This document shows positions 23,336-24,700 of a stretch of DNA of 24,700 bases, one piece after another. The notes beneath the pieces were generated by a model. The model was not told the origin of the DNA, ran no database searches, and saw only the letters and a list, made by a program, of their open reading frames with translations. Positions within the stretch are counted from its first letter, which is position 1, and each line of letters starts with the position of its first letter. A program made the translations under genes and the position numbers. Origin of the DNA: CAYYWP01 sp964475125 (GTDB lineage: Bacteria > Desulfobacterota > Binatia > HRBIN30 > CADEER01); assembly GCA_964475125.1 (NCBI GenBank), contig CAYYWP010000043.1, positions 1-24,700 of the forward strand, read 5' to 3'.

Positions 23336-24700
23336 CTACAGTGCCATGGCGGCCACGACGCAGAGCGCGCCGATCAGCATCGCCAGGGCGTAGGCCTGGA
23401 CGTTGCCGGTCTGCAGTCGCCGCACCCGCCCGCCGGCACCGCGCAGCAGCTCGCCGACCCCATTCACCGCGCCGTCGATGATCTCGTCGTCGACGACGGT
23501 CCAGAACCAGCGCGACAGCCTGACGTACGGTCGCACGACCAGCGCGTCGTAGAGCTCGTCGACGTAGTACTTGTTCCACAGCCATCGGTACAGCCCGGCC
23601 CAGCGCACGGCGAGGCGGTCGGGCAGGTCAGAGGTCCGGCCGTACATGACGTAGTCGAGCCCGATGCCGGCGAGGCCGACGCCGCTGGCGACGGCGATGA
23701 GGAACAGCAGGGTCCCGGTCGAGGGGTGGGGCAAGCCGCCCGGCAGCATGGCCAGCGACGGTTCGAGGTAGTGGCCGATCTCATCGCCCCACAGGAAGCC
23801 GTGCGGCAGGCCGATGAAGCCGCCGACCACCGAGAGCAGCGCCAACACGATGAGCGGGGCGGTCATGGTGCTGGGCGATTCGTGCAGGTGGTGCTGGTGC
23901 TCCGCAGCGACGCGGCTGGCCCCCTCGAAGACGAGGAAGTAGGCGCGGAAGACGTAGAAGGCCGTCATCCCGGCGGCGACGACGCCGATCAGCCACAGCC
24001 AGATGTGGCCGCTCATGTACGCGGCCTCGAGGATGAGATCCTTGGAGAAGAAGCCGGCGAAGCCGGGGAACCCGGCGATGGCCAGCGCCGCGATGAGGAA
24101 GGTGCGCGCGGTGATCGGCATCTGGCGCTTCAGCCCGCCCATCTTGAAGACGTCGAGCTCGCCATGCAGCGCGTGCATGACGCTGCCGGCGCACAGGAAC
24201 AGGCAGGCCTTGAAGAAGGCGTGCGTCATCAAATGGAAGATGGCGGCCGAAAAGGCGCCGACGCCGAGGGCGAGGAACATGTAGCCGAGCTGCGAGATGG
24301 TCGAGTAGGCGAGAATCTTCTTCAGGTCGCGCTGTACCAGTCCGATGGTGGCGGCGAAGAAGGCGGTGGCCGCGCCGATGATCGCGATGACCTCCAGCGT
24401 CGGCGGCGACAAGACGTAGAGCGGCGACAGGCGCGCCACCATGTAGACGCCGGCGGTGACCATGGTGGCGGCGTGGATCAGCGCCGAGACCGGGGTCGGG
24501 CCCGCCATGGCGTCGGGGAGCCAGGTGTAGAGGGGGATCTGGGCCGACTTGCCGGTGCAGCCCACGAACAGTGCCATGGTGATCAGGGTGACGATCCCGC
24601 CCCCCAGCACCAGGCCGGTCGGGGCCCGCTCGGCGATCTCGGTGAACTCCAGGGTGCCCAGCGCCCAGTAGAGCGTGAACATCGCCACCAGCACCCCGAA
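23336..24700 (-). CDS. nuoL: NADH-quinone oxidoreductase subunit L, 5' end cut by window edge
   Basis: The C-terminal 454 residues of the largest antiporter-like complex I subunit; the frame is still open at 24700. Visible family segments are FVGCTGKSAQIPLYTWLPDAMAGPTPVSALIHAATMV, LKKILAYSTISQLGYMFLALG, HALHGELDVFKMGGLKRQMP, and FAGFFSKDLIL. The C-terminal extension includes the long amphipathic lateral-helix region (YRWLWNKYYVDELYDALVVRPY and after) and ends with a last membrane helix (AYALAMLIGALCVVAAMAL). About 200 N-terminal residues are missing. It sits immediately upstream of nuoM, as in most nuo operons. Confidence 0.96.
   Translation of the reverse strand, partial: FGVLVAMFTLYWALGTLEFTEIAERAPTGLVLGGGIVTLITMALFVGCTGKSAQIPLYTWLPDAMAGPTPVSALIHAATMVTAGVYMVARLSPLYVLSPPTLEVIAIIGAATAFFAATIGLVQRDLKKILAYSTISQLGYMFLALGVGAFSAAIFHLMTHAFFKACLFLCAGSVMHALHGELDVFKMGGLKRQMPITARTFLIAALAIAGFPGFAGFFSKDLILEAAYMSGHIWLWLIGVVAAGMTAFYVFRAYFLVFEGASRVAAEHQHHLHESPSTMTAPLIVLALLSVVGGFIGLPHGFLWGDEIGHYLEPSLAMLPGGLPHPSTGTLLFLIAVASGVGLAGIGLDYVMYGRTSDLPDRLAVRWAGLYRWLWNKYYVDELYDALVVRPYVRLSRWFWTVVDDEIIDGAVNGVGELLRGAGGRVRRLQTGNVQAYALAMLIGALCVVAAMAL

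Noticed and set aside
1..24700. CRISPR array, rRNA, ordinary tRNA or insertion-sequence transposase
   Set aside because: I saw no regularly spaced repeats, rRNA or tRNA-like folds other than the tmRNA, and no transposase-like protein on either strand.

Overview
The window is a GC-rich stretch of a Gram-negative bacterial chromosome. Two outer-membrane beta-barrel proteins (OprB-like and FadL-like) and lipoprotein signal peptides indicate a diderm. The tmRNA is a one-piece type, which argues against alphaproteobacteria and cyanobacteria, whose tmRNA is two-piece. The Pro/Thr-rich lipoprotein linker and the gene mix would fit a deltaproteobacterial-type or Binatota-like lineage, but that placement is a guess.

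Positions 1 to about 7349 look like the integrase-proximal end of a genomic island inserted at the 3' end of ssrA (tmRNA, minus strand, 7320-7669). A tyrosine integrase (6062-7366) runs into the tmRNA gene, with a small helix-turn-helix, excisionase-like gene overlapping its start. The cargo is a minus-strand operon: a ribbon-helix-helix protein (5302-5490), a 1065-residue SNF2/HepA-type helicase with a degenerate phospholipase-D-like N-terminus (2062-5259), a DUF4391 protein (1307-2065) and a DPPY-type N6-adenine methyltransferase (1-1310, cut by the window edge). The last three genes overlap by 4 bp each (ATGA, GTGA), so they are probably translationally coupled. This is an unusual restriction-modification-like defence module. 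Any nuclease partner would lie to the left of the window.

Right of ssrA lies apparently native chromosome. It holds a small hypothetical gene, an OprB-family porin, a one-frame fusion of a CtaG-type oxidase assembly protein to a CcoG/NapH-like membrane polyferredoxin followed by a FixH/YtkA-like protein (a likely copper or oxidase maturation unit), a lipoprotein type-B carboxylesterase, a glycosyltransferase, a lipoprotein metallophosphoesterase divergent from a FadL-type porin, and a secreted alpha/beta hydrolase.

The right end carries a GNAT acetyltransferase and the distal part of a complex I operon on the minus strand (nuoL, cut by the window edge, then nuoM). No nuoN follows. Three copies of one imperfect palindromic repeat (9718-9746, 10837-10867, 21742-21772) and an inverted pair of 9-bp-period repeats (20936-20961, 21055-21090) are dispersed in this region. 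One palindrome copy lies inside the linker of the CtaG-polyferredoxin fusion.
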